Below, in pieces: positions 8,075 through 17,174 of a stretch of DNA of 39,559 bases. The notes under the pieces are model-generated. The model was not told where the DNA came from and ran no database searches. It worked only from the letters and a program-made list of their open reading frames with translations. The position numbers and the translations under genes are program-made. This stretch comes from Polaromonas sp. (lineage in GTDB: Bacteria; Pseudomonadota; Gammaproteobacteria; Burkholderiales; Burkholderiaceae_C), in assembly GCF_012927415.1 (NCBI RefSeq), contig NZ_JABBPF010000046.1, forward strand, positions 1 through 39,559, read 5' to 3'. Each line of letters opens with the position of its first letter. The first letter of the stretch is position 1.

Positions 8075-10297
8075 TCATCTATCACTTTTGCTTGCAGCGC
8101 GATCGGGTACTGCTCGCGCTACCGCCAGCGCTTCATCCAGCGTAGCCATGAATTGGTCAATCTTGATGGGTTTGGTGATGTACCTGAAGAACCCGGATTC
8201 CAGACCTTTATCTATGTCGCGGGGTATGGCATTGGCGCTGAGAGCAAGCACTGGAATGTTGGCTGTTGCCGGATTTTTGACCAAAATTTCCAGCACCTCA
8301 AGGCCGCTGATGCCGGGCAGGTCGATGTCCATCAAAATAACATCGGGTAGGGCGGTCTGCGCAATCTCGACGCCACTGTTGCCGTCCCGTGCTGTGAGCA
8401 GATGCATGTGGGGGTGGCGCGCGATGAGTTCTTGAATCAGCATCAGATTGGCCAGGTTGTCCTCGACATAAAGCAACGTGACAAGCGGCGCTTCGGCGCC
8501 GGTTTTGACCTGGGCACAGGTTAGCGGTGGAACTGCGTGAGAATGGGAATGACGCTCGCCCGTCAAGTTCATCTCCAGCCAGAAAACACTGCCTTGTCCG
8601 ACGATGCTTTCAACGCCCATGACCCCATCCATCAGTTCGACCAGCCGTTTGGTCATCACCAGCCCGATGCCCGTTCCTTGTTCGGCGCGTGCCTCTTGTC
8701 CGAGCCGGTTAAACGGCTGGAACAGGTGATCCACTTTTTCTGGCGATAGACCTTCGCCGGTGTCTTCCACGCGAATGCGAATCCGCCCGGGGGCAGTGGC
8801 AATGCATTTCACCACGACCGTTCCACCGGCCTTGTTGTATTTGATGGCATTGGAAAGAAGATTGATAAGAATCTGCTTCATCCGTGTGCTGTCGGCTTTG
8901 ACAAAGTACGGCGTTTCGAGTTCTGTAAAAGTCACGCCGATGCCGCGCTCGTGCGCTTGCGGCTCGATCATGGTTTTGCACTCGAGCATCACTTCGGCAA
9001 GCGATACGGGTTCCAGTACCAGAGCCAACTTGCCTGACTCGACTAGCGCCAGATCGAGGATTTCATTGATGAGTTCAAGCAGATACCAGCCGGCCTGAAG
9101 AATTTGATCAATGCTGCGCTTCTGGGTCGGCGTCGGCGGCGGCGTGCCAGACTCGATGAGCTGGGCGAATCCGAGGATGGCACTGAGCGGCGTGCGCAGC
9201 TCGTGGCTCATGCTGGAGAGAAACTCCGATTTCGCACGGTTGGCTTTGTCAGCAATGATGGTCGCGCGCTCAAGGTCGGCGTTCTTGTCCTGAAGTGCCT
9301 GGTCCAGTAGCTCGCGCTCTGCCTCTGCCAGCCTGCGCGTGGTGATATTATTGAAAATGACGGCAACTTTCCGGCTTTCCGGTCCGCCGATCCGAAAAGC
9401 GTAAAGTTCCAGCACGCGCCCCTGGGTAGCAAGGCTGCGTTCAAACCTTATCGGTATGCCGGTTGTACAAACGCGGTTGTAGGTAATGAACCAGTCCTCG
9501 GGTTCCTCCGGCAATATTTGACGGATGGTTTTTCCGATCACGTCAGTTATCCCGGATTGCAACATAAATGCCGGATTGACTTCGATGTAGCGAAAATCCA
9601 GCGGCTTGCCCGCCTCGCCGTCAATCTTCTCGAGGACGCAAAAGCCTTCATCCATCGAATTGAACAAATTGCGATAGCGCTCTTCAGAGTCACGAATGGC
9701 ATCGTCCGCCCGCCTGCGCTCTGTGACATCGGTCATCACGACGCGGAGCACTGACACACTATCGGCGTTGTTTTCGGCGGTGGCCTGCAAAGTTACCCAA
9801 AGCGGCGTGCCATCGCCTTTTAGCATCTGCAGCTCGCAGCCTTGCTGTCCACCTGATGCCAGGAGTTGTTTGCGGTACAGGTAAAAGCCGTCCTGATGCG
9901 ATTTGACGATAAACCGGCTGAACCGCTGCCCGACAATGTTGCTCCGGACCATACCCAGCAACGTGCTGGCGGCAAAATTGGCTTCCAGAATCAGCCCTTG
10001 CTCGCTGACCGTGCAGTAGCCCACTGGCGCGAGATCATAGAGGTCGAAATAGCGCGCCCTGGCGGTGTCGAGTTGCAGTTGCGCGTGCCGGAGTTCTTCG
10101 TTTTGCATCTCCAGTTCGATTTGATGCACATGGAGTTCATGCAGCGTTTGCCACATGGTTTCGGGCGACTGCGCTTCCAGCTTTTTTGAGGACAGGGACA
10201 TTTTTTCGCGGGCAATGTCTTCAGCTCGCTGACGCAGCGCCTGCCCCCCGCTGGTTACCGATATTTGATGGCCAGTCGTTTTATCCGGGTCTTGCAT
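8075..10297 (-). CDS. Hybrid sensor histidine kinase (PAS-PAS-HisKA-HATPase-REC)
   Basis: The start at 10297 (MQDPDKTTGHQ) gives 740 residues and overlaps the end of the upstream gene by 17 bases. Order of domains: coiled N-terminus with the HELHVHQIELEMQNEELRHA linker (about 50-75), PAS 1 (about 80-195), PAS 2 (about 205-320), HisKA with phosphoacceptor H365 in SSMSHELRTPLSAI, HATPase_c with N-box NLLSNAIKYN (about 479-488) and G-boxes VEDTGEGLS and GTGIGLVMTKRL, then a C-terminal receiver with D657 in ILMDIDLPG and K709 in YITKPI. No transmembrane segment is evident, so it is probably cytoplasmic. The overlap implies translational coupling with the CheB-CheR fusion. Likely phosphate acceptors are its own receiver and the receiver-PAS protein downstream. 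Confidence 0.93.
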   Translation of the reverse strand: MQDPDKTTGHQISVTSGGQALRQRAEDIAREKMSLSSKKLEAQSPETMWQTLHELHVHQIELEMQNEELRHAQLQLDTARARYFDLYDLAPVGYCTVSEQGLILEANFAASTLLGMVRSNIVGQRFSRFIVKSHQDGFYLYRKQLLASGGQQGCELQMLKGDGTPLWVTLQATAENNADSVSVLRVVMTDVTERRRADDAIRDSEERYRNLFNSMDEGFCVLEKIDGEAGKPLDFRYIEVNPAFMLQSGITDVIGKTIRQILPEEPEDWFITYNRVCTTGIPIRFERSLATQGRVLELYAFRIGGPESRKVAVIFNNITTRRLAEAERELLDQALQDKNADLERATIIADKANRAKSEFLSSMSHELRTPLSAILGFAQLIESGTPPPTPTQKRSIDQILQAGWYLLELINEILDLALVESGKLALVLEPVSLAEVMLECKTMIEPQAHERGIGVTFTELETPYFVKADSTRMKQILINLLSNAIKYNKAGGTVVVKCIATAPGRIRIRVEDTGEGLSPEKVDHLFQPFNRLGQEARAEQGTGIGLVMTKRLVELMDGVMGVESIVGQGSVFWLEMNLTGERHSHSHAVPPLTCAQVKTGAEAPLVTLLYVEDNLANLMLIQELIARHPHMHLLTARDGNSGVEIAQTALPDVILMDIDLPGISGLEVLEILVKNPATANIPVLALSANAIPRDIDKGLESGFFRYITKPIKIDQFMATLDEALAVARAVPDRAASKSDR

Positions 10298-13200
10298 CGT
10301 GCACTTCCGTTGCTTGAGCGATTTTTGGCTGTTTTGTACGTTCCGTGGTGGCAATGGCATACATGTGACCCAACTCATTGACCAAGGCGGTGGATGTCAA
10401 CGAGACATCCTTGATGCTTCCGTCCTTGGCTATCCGCTGGGTCTGGTAGGGCTCCAATGTTTCTGCCTGGCTGAGTTGATGCGCGCTGACCAAGGCTTTC
10501 TCCCGCAGTGCCGGTGGAATCCGGTCGCGCACATTCATGGTCAGAGCTTCTGCCTCACTCCAGCCATACATCCGCACCGCGCCGGGGTTCCAGGCAATGA
10601 TGCGGCCATCCAGGTCCTGCACGGTGATGGCGTCGAACGCATCCCGCACCACCACGGCCAGACGCAGCAGCTCATTGGCTTTGCGCAGCGCTTCGCGTGT
10701 GCGAACAATCTCGGTGATTTCTACAAAGGTAATGACCGCGCCCTCGATCACGTTGTCCAGCGTGCGGTAGGGCAGGATACGCAAGGTGTAGGACTTGCCC
10801 TCCGACGTCAGCACGTCCACCTCTTTGGGTATCAGCGTTTTCAGTACCGTTTGTGCATCGGCCACCAGCTGGTCATAGCCCACCAGATTGGAAACAATGT
10901 GGCCTATGGGTCTGCCTACGTCGCTCAAAATCAGATTGATGATGAGCGTAGCCGCCGGCGTGAAGCGCAATATGCGCAGGTTATGGTCTACAAAGACGGT
11001 GCCAATGCCGGTGCCCGCGAGCAGGTTGTTCATGTCATTGTTAGCACGCGAGAGGTCCGTTACCTTGGTTTGCATCTCGGTATTGACCGTGGCCAGCTCT
11101 TCGTTGATCGACTGCAATTCTTCCTTGGAGGTCTCCAGTTCTTCGTTGGTGGACTGCAGTTCCTCGTTGACTGATTGCATTTCTTCGTTCGACGACTTCA
11201 GCTCTTCGTTGGAGGTTTCCAGCTCTTCGTTGGCAGCATGGAGGTGTTCTTCCTTGGCCTGCAGCTCTTCATTGAGCTCCGCAATCCGCGCGCTTGCGTC
11301 CATGGTGCTGCCTTCGGTGCCGACAATCATTGGCACCGCAGCCGGCGTTTGCGCGTGTGCGGCTCCTGCAGCTGCCTCTTCCAGAATAATCAGGAACAAG
11401 GGTGACTCCAGCGCAGTGGCCCGACCTTGCGTCACCGGGGAGACGGGGGGGTTGGCCATTGTGAAGTGGCCGTTGGTTTTAACGCGCAAGCCGAGAATAC
11501 GCACACGCTCTTTTGTGCCCGCAGCTTTATGCAGGGCCGTGGTCAGATCGCGTCGTAGCCCTTCGCGCGCCATCTTCAGAATATTGTTGATGCCTGCATC
11601 GCCCGGGGCGGGTTCCAGGAACATGCCGGTACGGCCGTGCAGGTAAAGGATGTCCCCCTGGCCATTGACCAGTGCGCCGGTGGGAGTAATTTGCTGCAGC
11701 AGGGCTTGCTCGGTCATTTCCCGCAGCGACAGTTTGGCCAGGGGGGTGTCTTGCCCGGCAATCGGGGGCAGCGCGGCATCCCTGCCCAAGGCAGAAGACA
11801 AGGGCGGCAGGTGCGACAAAAAGCGGCCAAGTGCCACGCGTTTTGTACCCTGAAAATCCTCTTTGCGCTGGTACACCTTGCACTTGCGATTCAGCGTGGC
11901 AAACAGATCAGCGAATTCACCGACAGTTTCCGACGTGCCCAGAAAAAGCATGCCACCCGGGATCAAGGCATAGTGAAACAGCGGAATCAGCTTTTTTTGC
12001 AAGTCTGAACCCATGTAGATGAGCAGGTTGCGGCAACTGATTAGGTCGAGTCTGGAAAAAGGCGGATCTTTGATCAGGTCGTGCTCGGAAAAGACGAGCA
12101 TGTCGCGAATGCCTTTGTGTATTCGATAGGCGCTGCCATCAGGCTCGGCGGCAAAAAAGCGCGCCAGGCGCTCCGGCGAAATGTCATCGGCAATGCTTGC
12201 CGGATAGATGCCGGCTCTGGCTGTGGCAATGGCGCGGCCGTCAATGTCGGTGGCGAAGATCTGCACCTTGCAGCTTTGTTTGAGAAACTGCAGGCGCTCT
12301 TGCAGCAGGATGGCAATGGAATAAGCTTCTTCGCCGGTGGAGCACGCAGTTACCCACACGCGAACAGTGCTGCTCGTGGACTTGCCCTCAAAAAGGTTGG
12401 GAATGATTTGTGTCTCAAGCACCTCGAAGGCTTCCGGGTCGCGAAAGAAGTTTGTCACGCCTATCAACAGGTCGCGAAACAGCGCATCGACCTCAACTGG
12501 CGTCTGCTGAAGATATTTGACGTAGCTGTCAAATCCATCGACCTGGTGGACGGCCATGCGCCGCTCAATGCGGCGGTAGATGGTGCTGAGTTTGTACTGC
12601 GAAAAATCGTGGCCAGTCTGGGTCCGCAAAAGGATAAATATCTTTTTCAGTGCGTTCTCGTTAAAGGACCCCGTGACGATGGCGGGCTTGGAGGGTCTGC
12701 TGAATGCGCGGGTAGCATAAGCCATGAGCTGGGCCGGCATCTCGGCGGGTGCCAGCTCGTAGTCCACCAGGCCGGTAGCCACGGCGCTGCGCGGCATGCC
12801 GTCAAACTCGCAAGAGTCGGTGTTTTGCACCATGACCATGCCACCCTCGGCCTTGATGGCCCGCACGCCTAAAGTGCCGTCGCTGCCGGTGCCGGACAAC
12901 ACAATACCGATAGCCCGTTCGCGCTGGTCCTGCGCCAGCGAGCGGAACAGAAAGTCAATCGGCAGGCGATGACCGCGCGGTGCCGAGGGCTTGAGCAACT
13001 GAAGCGAGCCGTTGAAAAACGCCATGTCGCGGTTGGGCGGAATGATATAGGCACAGTTGATTTGCACAGCCATGCCGTCTTCAGCCTCAAAGACCTTCAT
13101 ACGGGTGGTGCGCTGAACCAGTTCAGTCAGAATGCTGCCGTGGTCTGGCGCCAGATGCTGCACCAAGAGAAAGGCCATACCGGGGTCAATATTGGCGGGC

Positions 13201-13349
13201 ATGCCGGAAAAGAAGGCCTCAAACGCTGCCAGCCCACCAGCCGACGCGCCAATACCCACAATCGGGAAGGTGCCGCCAGGGTAGCTGGTCGTGTCGGTCG
13301 CCTTTGACGAATTTTGGTCTTTGTGAGGTTCTTTTTTTTTCGTGGTCAT
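10281..13349 (-). CDS. CheB-CheR fusion with coiled coil and two PAS domains
   Basis: A 1022-residue multidomain protein. The CheB methylesterase domain (about 27-215) has S36 (IGASAGG), H65 (VQHLAPDHG) and D157 (SGTGSDGTLG). The CheR methyltransferase domain (about 230-495) has a SAM-binding VWVTACSTGEEAYSIA and SCRNLLIYM. After a PAS-like stretch (about 545-660), a long heptad coiled coil (about 688-775) repeats NEEL, and two PAS domains follow (about 775-880 and 890-1005; IIAWNPGAVRMYGWSEAEA is typical). The protein could therefore add and remove methyl groups and sense a signal. No receptor or CheA is in the window. It heads the signalling cluster and overlaps the kinase gene by 17 bases. 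Its fused layout is a known one, but the substrate is unknown. Confidence 0.94.
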   Translation of the reverse strand: MTTKKKEPHKDQNSSKATDTTSYPGGTFPIVGIGASAGGLAAFEAFFSGMPANIDPGMAFLLVQHLAPDHGSILTELVQRTTRMKVFEAEDGMAVQINCAYIIPPNRDMAFFNGSLQLLKPSAPRGHRLPIDFLFRSLAQDQRERAIGIVLSGTGSDGTLGVRAIKAEGGMVMVQNTDSCEFDGMPRSAVATGLVDYELAPAEMPAQLMAYATRAFSRPSKPAIVTGSFNENALKKIFILLRTQTGHDFSQYKLSTIYRRIERRMAVHQVDGFDSYVKYLQQTPVEVDALFRDLLIGVTNFFRDPEAFEVLETQIIPNLFEGKSTSSTVRVWVTACSTGEEAYSIAILLQERLQFLKQSCKVQIFATDIDGRAIATARAGIYPASIADDISPERLARFFAAEPDGSAYRIHKGIRDMLVFSEHDLIKDPPFSRLDLISCRNLLIYMGSDLQKKLIPLFHYALIPGGMLFLGTSETVGEFADLFATLNRKCKVYQRKEDFQGTKRVALGRFLSHLPPLSSALGRDAALPPIAGQDTPLAKLSLREMTEQALLQQITPTGALVNGQGDILYLHGRTGMFLEPAPGDAGINNILKMAREGLRRDLTTALHKAAGTKERVRILGLRVKTNGHFTMANPPVSPVTQGRATALESPLFLIILEEAAAGAAHAQTPAAVPMIVGTEGSTMDASARIAELNEELQAKEEHLHAANEELETSNEELKSSNEEMQSVNEELQSTNEELETSKEELQSINEELATVNTEMQTKVTDLSRANNDMNNLLAGTGIGTVFVDHNLRILRFTPAATLIINLILSDVGRPIGHIVSNLVGYDQLVADAQTVLKTLIPKEVDVLTSEGKSYTLRILPYRTLDNVIEGAVITFVEITEIVRTREALRKANELLRLAVVVRDAFDAITVQDLDGRIIAWNPGAVRMYGWSEAEALTMNVRDRIPPALREKALVSAHQLSQAETLEPYQTQRIAKDGSIKDVSLTSTALVNELGHMYAIATTERTKQPKIAQATEVHDARPG
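11024..11288 (-). repeat. Internal coding repeat for the NEEL coiled coil
   Basis: Within the CheB-CheR fusion gene, near-identical 21-base units (on the plus strand, variants of CAGTTCTTCGTTGGAGGTTTC) encode successive heptads such as ETSNEEL, KSSNEEM, QSVNEEL, QSTNEEL and ETSKEEL. The repeat is coding, not a separate element. The register of small residues and Leu/Met fits a signalling helix that joins the enzymatic half to the PAS half. Confidence 0.85.
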
Positions 13350-13483
13350 ATTGGCATCTGTTCCGGGTTACTTAAAAATTGTGCTTTGCCCCCATACCGA
13401 TTTTGCAAATTCTAAGGCTTGGTTCGAATTGAACTGGATGCGAACTTCATAGGCGGATAAGTCCTTGCCCAAAAAGCAACATA

Positions 13484-13497
13484 CCGGCCGGGGCCGG
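13484..13497 (-). terminator. GC-rich hairpin downstream of the MFS gene
   Basis: On the minus strand CCGG-CCCC-GGCCGG can fold into a short stem 13 bases after the MFS stop codon, followed some bases later by a run of five T. The loop geometry is poor, so this is only a candidate terminator. Confidence 0.3.
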
Positions 13498-13509
13498 CTA
13501 GGCTGGCGG

Positions 13510-14700
13510 TTAAAGACGAAGCGGCCAGGCCAGACCAAGCAGGGCAATCGCGCTGAATGCGGCTCCGGCATAAAACGTAAATGAGGCTCCGAGCCCGTCC
13601 CATAACAAGCCGGCGACGGCACTGGCAACCAGCATGGCAATTCCGCTTAACAGGTTAAAAAAGCCATAAGCCGTTCCACGCAAGTCGGGCGGGGCGGTAT
13701 CGGCCACCATGGTTGCCAGCAAGCCCTGGGTTACGCCCATGTGCACGCCCCAAAGTGCGACGCCCGCGAGGACCACGCTCCAATGCTCGCTGCTTGCGAG
13801 TACCAGGTCAGCTGCGATCAGCAAGACCAGGCCGAGCGCCAATAGTTTTTTGTGACTCATGCGGTCGGACAGCCTGCCGAATGGGTAGGCCGAAGCGGCA
13901 TAAATCAGATTCATCGCCACCATCACGAGTGGAACAAGGGCGACCGCAATACCACCTTGTTGCGCGCGCAGCACCAGAAAGGCCTCGCTGAATCTTGCAA
14001 GCGTGAACAGGGCACCGATGCCCACGACCCGCCAGTACGGCGCGCCAAGGCGCTTGAGGTTTTCCCTGCGAATCGGATTTGACCGCTTCAAGCCCTCGTG
14101 CCTTTCGGGCTCGCGCACGCCGAACACCAGCAGCGTCACCGCCATCAGACCCGGAATGACCGCAACCCAGAAAACCGCGCGGAAGTCGTTGGCCCACAAC
14201 AGCATCAGTCCCACTGCCAGCAGCGGGCCGACAAATGCGCCAACCGTATCAAGCGACTGGCGCAGCCCGAAGGCGGCGCCGCGCACATCCGCAGGGGCCA
14301 GGTCAGCCACCAGCGCGTCACGGGGCGCGCCTCGAATACCCTTGCCAAGACGATCCAGCAGACGAGCCGTCAAAACCAGCCCCATTGAAGGAGCCATCGC
14401 AAACAAAGGCTTGCTCAGAGCGCCCAAGGTGTAGCCGAAGACTGCCAGCCCCTTGCGTTTTCCCAGGTAGTCGCTCAGGGTCCCGGAAAACACCTTGACG
14501 ATCAGCGCTGTGGATTCAGCCAGTCCCTCGATAAGACCGATTGCAAAGACACTCATCCCCAAGGTGGTGAGCATGAAGAGGGGAAGCAGGCTGTGGATCA
14601 TTTCGGATGAAATATCCATCAACATGCTGACGAAACCGAGCACCCAAATGCCGGCGGGAATTCGACCTGCAGTGCTATTGCTCCGGTTTAGTGGCGTCAT
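13510..14700 (-). CDS. Major facilitator superfamily transporter
   Basis: A 396-residue integral membrane protein with about twelve hydrophobic segments in two halves. After transmembrane segment 2 comes the MFS loop motif FSGTLSDYLGKRKG (about 76-89), and a second copy in the C-terminal half is PFGRLSDRMSHKK. RLLDRLGKGIRGAPRDALVAD (about 113-133) is a conserved block of a bacterial MFS subgroup annotated only as general efflux-type permeases. The substrate cannot be inferred. The gene is followed by the start of the signalling cluster about 160 bases away and preceded by the DedA-PAP2 gene about 110 bases away on the same strand; no functional link is evident. Confidence 0.9.
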   Translation of the reverse strand: MTPLNRSNSTAGRIPAGIWVLGFVSMLMDISSEMIHSLLPLFMLTTLGMSVFAIGLIEGLAESTALIVKVFSGTLSDYLGKRKGLAVFGYTLGALSKPLFAMAPSMGLVLTARLLDRLGKGIRGAPRDALVADLAPADVRGAAFGLRQSLDTVGAFVGPLLAVGLMLLWANDFRAVFWVAVIPGLMAVTLLVFGVREPERHEGLKRSNPIRRENLKRLGAPYWRVVGIGALFTLARFSEAFLVLRAQQGGIAVALVPLVMVAMNLIYAASAYPFGRLSDRMSHKKLLALGLVLLIAADLVLASSEHWSVVLAGVALWGVHMGVTQGLLATMVADTAPPDLRGTAYGFFNLLSGIAMLVASAVAGLLWDGLGASFTFYAGAAFSAIALLGLAWPLRL

Positions 14701-14808
14701 TTGCCGGTCCGTGATCTGTTAAAAAAGAGTTTGAGATTCGAAACGCTGGTTGGAATATGGCGCGGGATTGTTGCTGAACAGCGCCGGATCGGCCCGTCAA
14801 GTTGGCTG

Positions 14809-16212
14809 TCAGGGCTTGAGGTTGACATCATTTTTAGCGGTAATTCCGGTGCCTGCGCGGTGGTGCCAGAAAGTGTTCATGCCGGTAAGACACAGCGTCA
14901 ACCATGCAAGCCCTTCGGCAAAAGCGGCAAGTACATCACTCAGGTAATGAACGCCAAGATACAGTCGGGTAAGCGCCACCAGCAGCACCATCGCGACAGC
15001 GGCCAGCGCGATCATCACCCGCCAGCGCCAGGCCTCGATTCTCGCCACCAGCATGGCAGCCACAACACCGTAAACCAGCGTCGCCCCGGCCACATGGCCA
15101 CTGGGAAAGCTGTAATTTGAAGCCACCAGCAACGGGTTTTCAAAGCCGGGCCGGATACGATGAAACGAATACTTCATCAGGATATTAAGCAGCATTCCGA
15201 ACGGCACGGTCAGGCTCAGGCAAATCAGCCAGTACCAGTTCCGCCGCCAGGCCAAAAAGCCTGCGACCAGTACGACGGCACCCGCGACCGGGAGGGGGTC
15301 ATGGAAATGCGTGATGGTCAGCATGACGCGGGTCAACAGTGGTGTAGCGTGGTCATGGAACCATTGGGCGACCTGCACATCAACAAGGGTGATCGGATCA
15401 CCGCGGACGACGTCTTCGGCAAGACCGCCGAACAGCCAGCTGGCACCCGTCAATACCAGTGCGCCTACCGTGAGTTCAAGCCCCAGATAATTGCCGGGCG
15501 ATAGCCTGGCCTGGATAAATGCAATTTGAGGCGCAAAGCGAACGCGCAAGGTATGGACGTACGGGCGCTGAAGAAAGCGACGCCAGCTTTGCCTGACGAA
15601 TGACTCATGCCGCACCGCCCAGCGCCACAGCCAGACCAGCAGCAACGCAAATATCACGATGCCACCCAGCACGGCGCTGGCTCGCCCCAGCCACCGACCC
15701 GCGGTTTGCCAGCTGGCGCCCAGAAAGTAACCCAGCAACGTGACAGCAAGCGACCAAAGCGCCGCACCCAGCACGTTGTACGGGAGGAACTTGCCATAGG
15801 GCATTCGGGAAGAGCCCGCCAGGAAGGGCACCAGGGCGCGGGCAAAGCCGACAAATCGGCCCAGAAACACCGCCTTGCTGCCATGCCGCGCAAAAAAGGT
15901 GTCGGCCCTGGCAATCCGCGCGCTGGTAAGGCCGAACCGGCTGCCGTAATGCACCAGCGCCGGGCGCCCCATCCGTCGGCCCATTTCATACCCAATGCTG
16001 TCGCCAACGGCTGCGCCAACCGCAACAACAGTAATCAGCACGTCCAGATCGAGCAGGCCTTGCGCAGCGAGAAATCCGGCCAGCAAGACAAGGCTTTCGC
16101 CGGGAATCACCAAGCCCATAAAAGCCGCTGATTCCAGCATCGCACCAATAAAGAGCAAGAGATAGCCCCACTGTCCAGTGCGCTCGACGAGGTGGGTCAG
16201 GTACTGCAGCAT
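14809..16212 (-). CDS. Fused DedA-family membrane protein and PAP2 phosphatase
   Basis: A 467-residue fusion. The N-terminal half (about 1-200) is a DedA/SNARE-associated family protein with ESAAFMGLVIPGESLVLLAGFLA, GDSIGYEMGRRMG and the loop FLGRFVGFARALVPFLAGSSRMP. DedA proteins help membrane lipid recycling and undecaprenyl-phosphate flipping. The C-terminal half (about 225-445) is a type 2 phosphatidic acid phosphatase with the three signatures KYSFHRIRP (KX6RP), FPSGH, and TRLYLGVHYLSDV (the R-X5-H-X3-D motif). The fusion suggests dephosphorylation of a lipid pyrophosphate coupled to its transport across the inner membrane. This architecture occurs in other proteobacteria. Its neighbours give no further clue. 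Confidence 0.92.
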   Translation of the reverse strand: MLQYLTHLVERTGQWGYLLLFIGAMLESAAFMGLVIPGESLVLLAGFLAAQGLLDLDVLITVVAVGAAVGDSIGYEMGRRMGRPALVHYGSRFGLTSARIARADTFFARHGSKAVFLGRFVGFARALVPFLAGSSRMPYGKFLPYNVLGAALWSLAVTLLGYFLGASWQTAGRWLGRASAVLGGIVIFALLLVWLWRWAVRHESFVRQSWRRFLQRPYVHTLRVRFAPQIAFIQARLSPGNYLGLELTVGALVLTGASWLFGGLAEDVVRGDPITLVDVQVAQWFHDHATPLLTRVMLTITHFHDPLPVAGAVVLVAGFLAWRRNWYWLICLSLTVPFGMLLNILMKYSFHRIRPGFENPLLVASNYSFPSGHVAGATLVYGVVAAMLVARIEAWRWRVMIALAAVAMVLLVALTRLYLGVHYLSDVLAAFAEGLAWLTLCLTGMNTFWHHRAGTGITAKNDVNLKP

Positions 16213-16342
16213 GGGTGTTTCCTCAAAAGATCTTGTTGCGCGCTTCGGTTATCGCCGAATTGGCCCAAGCACCATCGAGCGGCCCAGGATGACCCGGTAA
16301 AAAAGACCAAACTATCTCCGCAGGATGAGTGGGTTAATTCCC

Positions 16343-16357
16343 GGCGCGACCCGCGCC
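16343..16357. repeat. Perfect hairpin GGCGCG-ACC-CGCGCC
   Basis: A 6-bp perfect stem with a 3-base loop in the 195-base gap between the DedA-PAP2 start and the permease stop. It has no T-run. It may help end or stabilise the transporter transcript on the minus strand. No gene is recognised in this gap. Confidence 0.4.
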
Positions 16358-16407
16358 AGGACGAAAGCCTTGAGCGCCAGATTGCGTTGCGTCTCATCAT
16401 CCCCCGG

Positions 16408-17079
16408 TCACGACCGCAAATAACTCCTGTTCAAACGCTTCTCCAGCTTTTTCTGCAGCGTCTCAAACGATGCGCTCATGGCCCAATAAATGGCCGCTGC
16501 CGCCAGATACAACGGAAAAGGCTGGAAAGTGGTGGCAATTACTTCTTTGGTCGCGAGCATCAGCTCGCTCACGGCAATCACCGACACCAGCGAGGTGTCC
16601 TTGATCAGGCTGATCAGGCTGTTCGAGAGGCTGGGCACCGCCAGACGCAAGGCTTGCGGGCCAATCACATAGCGCAGCGTATCGGTTTGCGTGAGCCCCA
16701 GACTGCGGGCGGCATCCCATTGCCCGTGCTCGACGCCATTGATGGCGCCTCGAATCGTTTCAGACAGGTAGGCCCCGACGTTCAGGCTCAAGCCCAGAAT
16801 GCCTGCCGAAATCGGGTCAAACTGGATGCCTATGCTGGGCAGTCCGAAGTAAATCACGAACAGTTGCACCAGCAGCGGCGTGCCGCGCATGCAACTCACG
16901 TAGATCGACGCAAATTGCGACAGCACGCGCACCTTGGCCAGCCGGGTGATGGCCACCAGCGTGCCGATGATCGTGCCAAAAAAGACGGAAGCCAGCGCCA
17001 GCAACAGCGTCCATGCGGCGCCCTTGAGCATCAGCGGAAGTGCGTCTCGCAGCAGCCCAGTTAAAGCGGACAGATCCAT
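16408..17079 (-). CDS. Polar amino acid ABC transporter permease (HisM/GlnP type)
   Basis: A 223-residue inner-membrane permease. The start at 17079 (MDLSALTGLLRDALPLML) is preceded by GGAGAGCTGT, a good ribosome binding site, and is preferred over the TTG at 17091. The family signature is visible as YLSETIRGAINGVEHGQWDAARSLGLTQ (EAA loop, shown in parts: YLSETIRGAINGV and GQWDAARSLGL), which contacts the ATPase, followed by VIGPQALRLAVPSLSNSL. It lies downstream of the periplasmic binding protein gene with a hairpin between them. No ATP-binding subunit gene accompanies the pair, so the ATPase must be encoded elsewhere or shared. Confidence 0.92.
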   Translation of the reverse strand: MDLSALTGLLRDALPLMLKGAAWTLLLALASVFFGTIIGTLVAITRLAKVRVLSQFASIYVSCMRGTPLLVQLFVIYFGLPSIGIQFDPISAGILGLSLNVGAYLSETIRGAINGVEHGQWDAARSLGLTQTDTLRYVIGPQALRLAVPSLSNSLISLIKDTSLVSVIAVSELMLATKEVIATTFQPFPLYLAAAAIYWAMSASFETLQKKLEKRLNRSYLRS

Positions 17080-17090
17080 ACAGCTCTCCA

Positions 17091-17121
17091 AAAATCAAAA
17101 CCCCGGCGACAGACCGGGGTT
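17091..17121 (-). terminator. Intercistronic hairpin between binding-protein and permease genes
   Basis: AACCCCGG (17099-17106 on the plus strand) pairs with CCGGGGTT (17114-17121), an 8-bp perfect stem with a 7-base loop, followed on the minus strand by TTTTGATTTTT. It lies after the binding-protein stop and just before the permease ribosome binding site. It fits partial termination or mRNA protection, giving more binding protein than permease, as is common in ABC operons. Confidence 0.75.
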
Positions 17122-17174
17122 GCTTCAGGCGCCTGCCGATACGGGCGCTCGACTGGAGGCATGTTACTTCCTTA

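Noticed and set aside
13420..13440. GGTTCGAATT resembling a tRNA T-arm
   Set aside because: No acceptor stem, D-arm or anticodon arm can be built around it.
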